The notes under the pieces were generated by a model that was given only the letters and a program-made list of their open reading frames with translations, ran no database searches and had not been told where the DNA came from. Made by a program: the position numbers and the translations under genes. From the NCBI GenBank assembly GCA_011051825.1, contig DRKH01000027.1:1-5967 (forward strand): a stretch of 5,967 nt of DNA, written 5' to 3'. This document shows, piece after piece, positions 5,846-5,967 of this stretch (position 1 is its first letter; each line of letters starts with the position of its first letter). The DNA is from Desulfobulbus sp. GTDB taxonomy: Bacteria; Desulfobacterota; Desulfobulbia; Desulfobulbales; Desulfobulbaceae.

Positions 5846-5965
5846 TGTAACAATATTGCGCCGAATTTTCGTTCATTTTCAAGGCGTGAAAAGAGTTGCA
5901 TAGCAGTGCTATGTAACTTTTTTCGCAACGCAGAAAATGGGCGAAAAGGCAAGCAAGATGTTACA
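5846..5965 (+). repeat. large imperfect palindrome (MITE-like or structured RNA element)
   Basis: Nested inverted repeats cover about 120 bases around a 3-base AGT loop (5905-5907). The inner stem pairs 5886-5904 with 5908-5926 (19 pairs, three of them G-T). After a small internal loop, 5866-5880 pairs with 5933-5947 (15 pairs, two G-T). Outer pieces also match: GCC with GGC (5860-5862 and 5948-5950), TTGC with GCAA (5856-5859 and 5953-5956), and TGTAACA with TGTTACA (5846-5852 and 5959-5965). The ends look like terminal inverted repeats of a small non-autonomous element, but the window stops two bases after the right one, so a target duplication cannot be checked. It may also end mprF transcription. 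Confidence 0.7.
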
Positions 5966-5967
5966 GT

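Overview
Kind of organism. The window looks like chromosomal DNA of a Gram-negative bacterium. I lean towards a Desulfobacterota-type (former Deltaproteobacteria) genome. That lean is inference: it rests on a RAYT-type transposase whose ends carry the GGGGACAGAT-type motif often met in such genomes, a PilZ protein with a zinc-ribbon-like N-terminus, and a long MprF-type protein. No rRNA, tRNA or CRISPR array is visible.

Left part (1-529). Apart from a possible 47-residue C-terminal gene tail at 3-146, this stretch has no gene but is rich in inverted repeats. Its most striking element is a 28-bp Xer recombination (dif-like) site on the minus strand at 300-327. The XerD-side arm, TTATGTTAAAT, is identical to that of Escherichia coli dif, and 8 of 11 bases of the XerC-side arm match. 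A second, degenerate dif-like core lies in opposite orientation at 194-222. The pair can fold on itself much as the CTX-phage attP hairpin does. A perfect 10-bp inverted repeat sits just beside it (340-370).

RAYT element (530-1299). A REP-associated tyrosine transposase gene is bounded by 19-bp imperfect terminal inverted repeats. The gene is broken by a 4-bp tandem duplication (TTTA TTTA, 883-890). Removing one copy restores a 239-residue protein with the exact family motif. The 3' end of the element abuts a PilZ-domain gene (1318-1755), whose start codon is four bases after the transposase stop. A gap with REP-like direct repeats and several small hairpins follows (1756-2202).

Right part (2203-5762). 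A membrane-anchored alpha/beta hydrolase is followed after 17 bases by an 868-residue MprF-type aminoacyl-phosphatidylglycerol synthase/flippase. They appear to form one operon. Family knowledge suggests a lipid-modification module: MprF would make and flip aminoacylated phosphatidylglycerol, and the hydrolase, probably facing the periplasm, could remove the amino acid or act on another ester. Downstream of mprF (5846-5965) is an approximately 120-base imperfect palindrome. All non-Watson-Crick positions inside its two main helices are G-T pairs on the plus strand, which suggests a folded RNA or single-stranded DNA.
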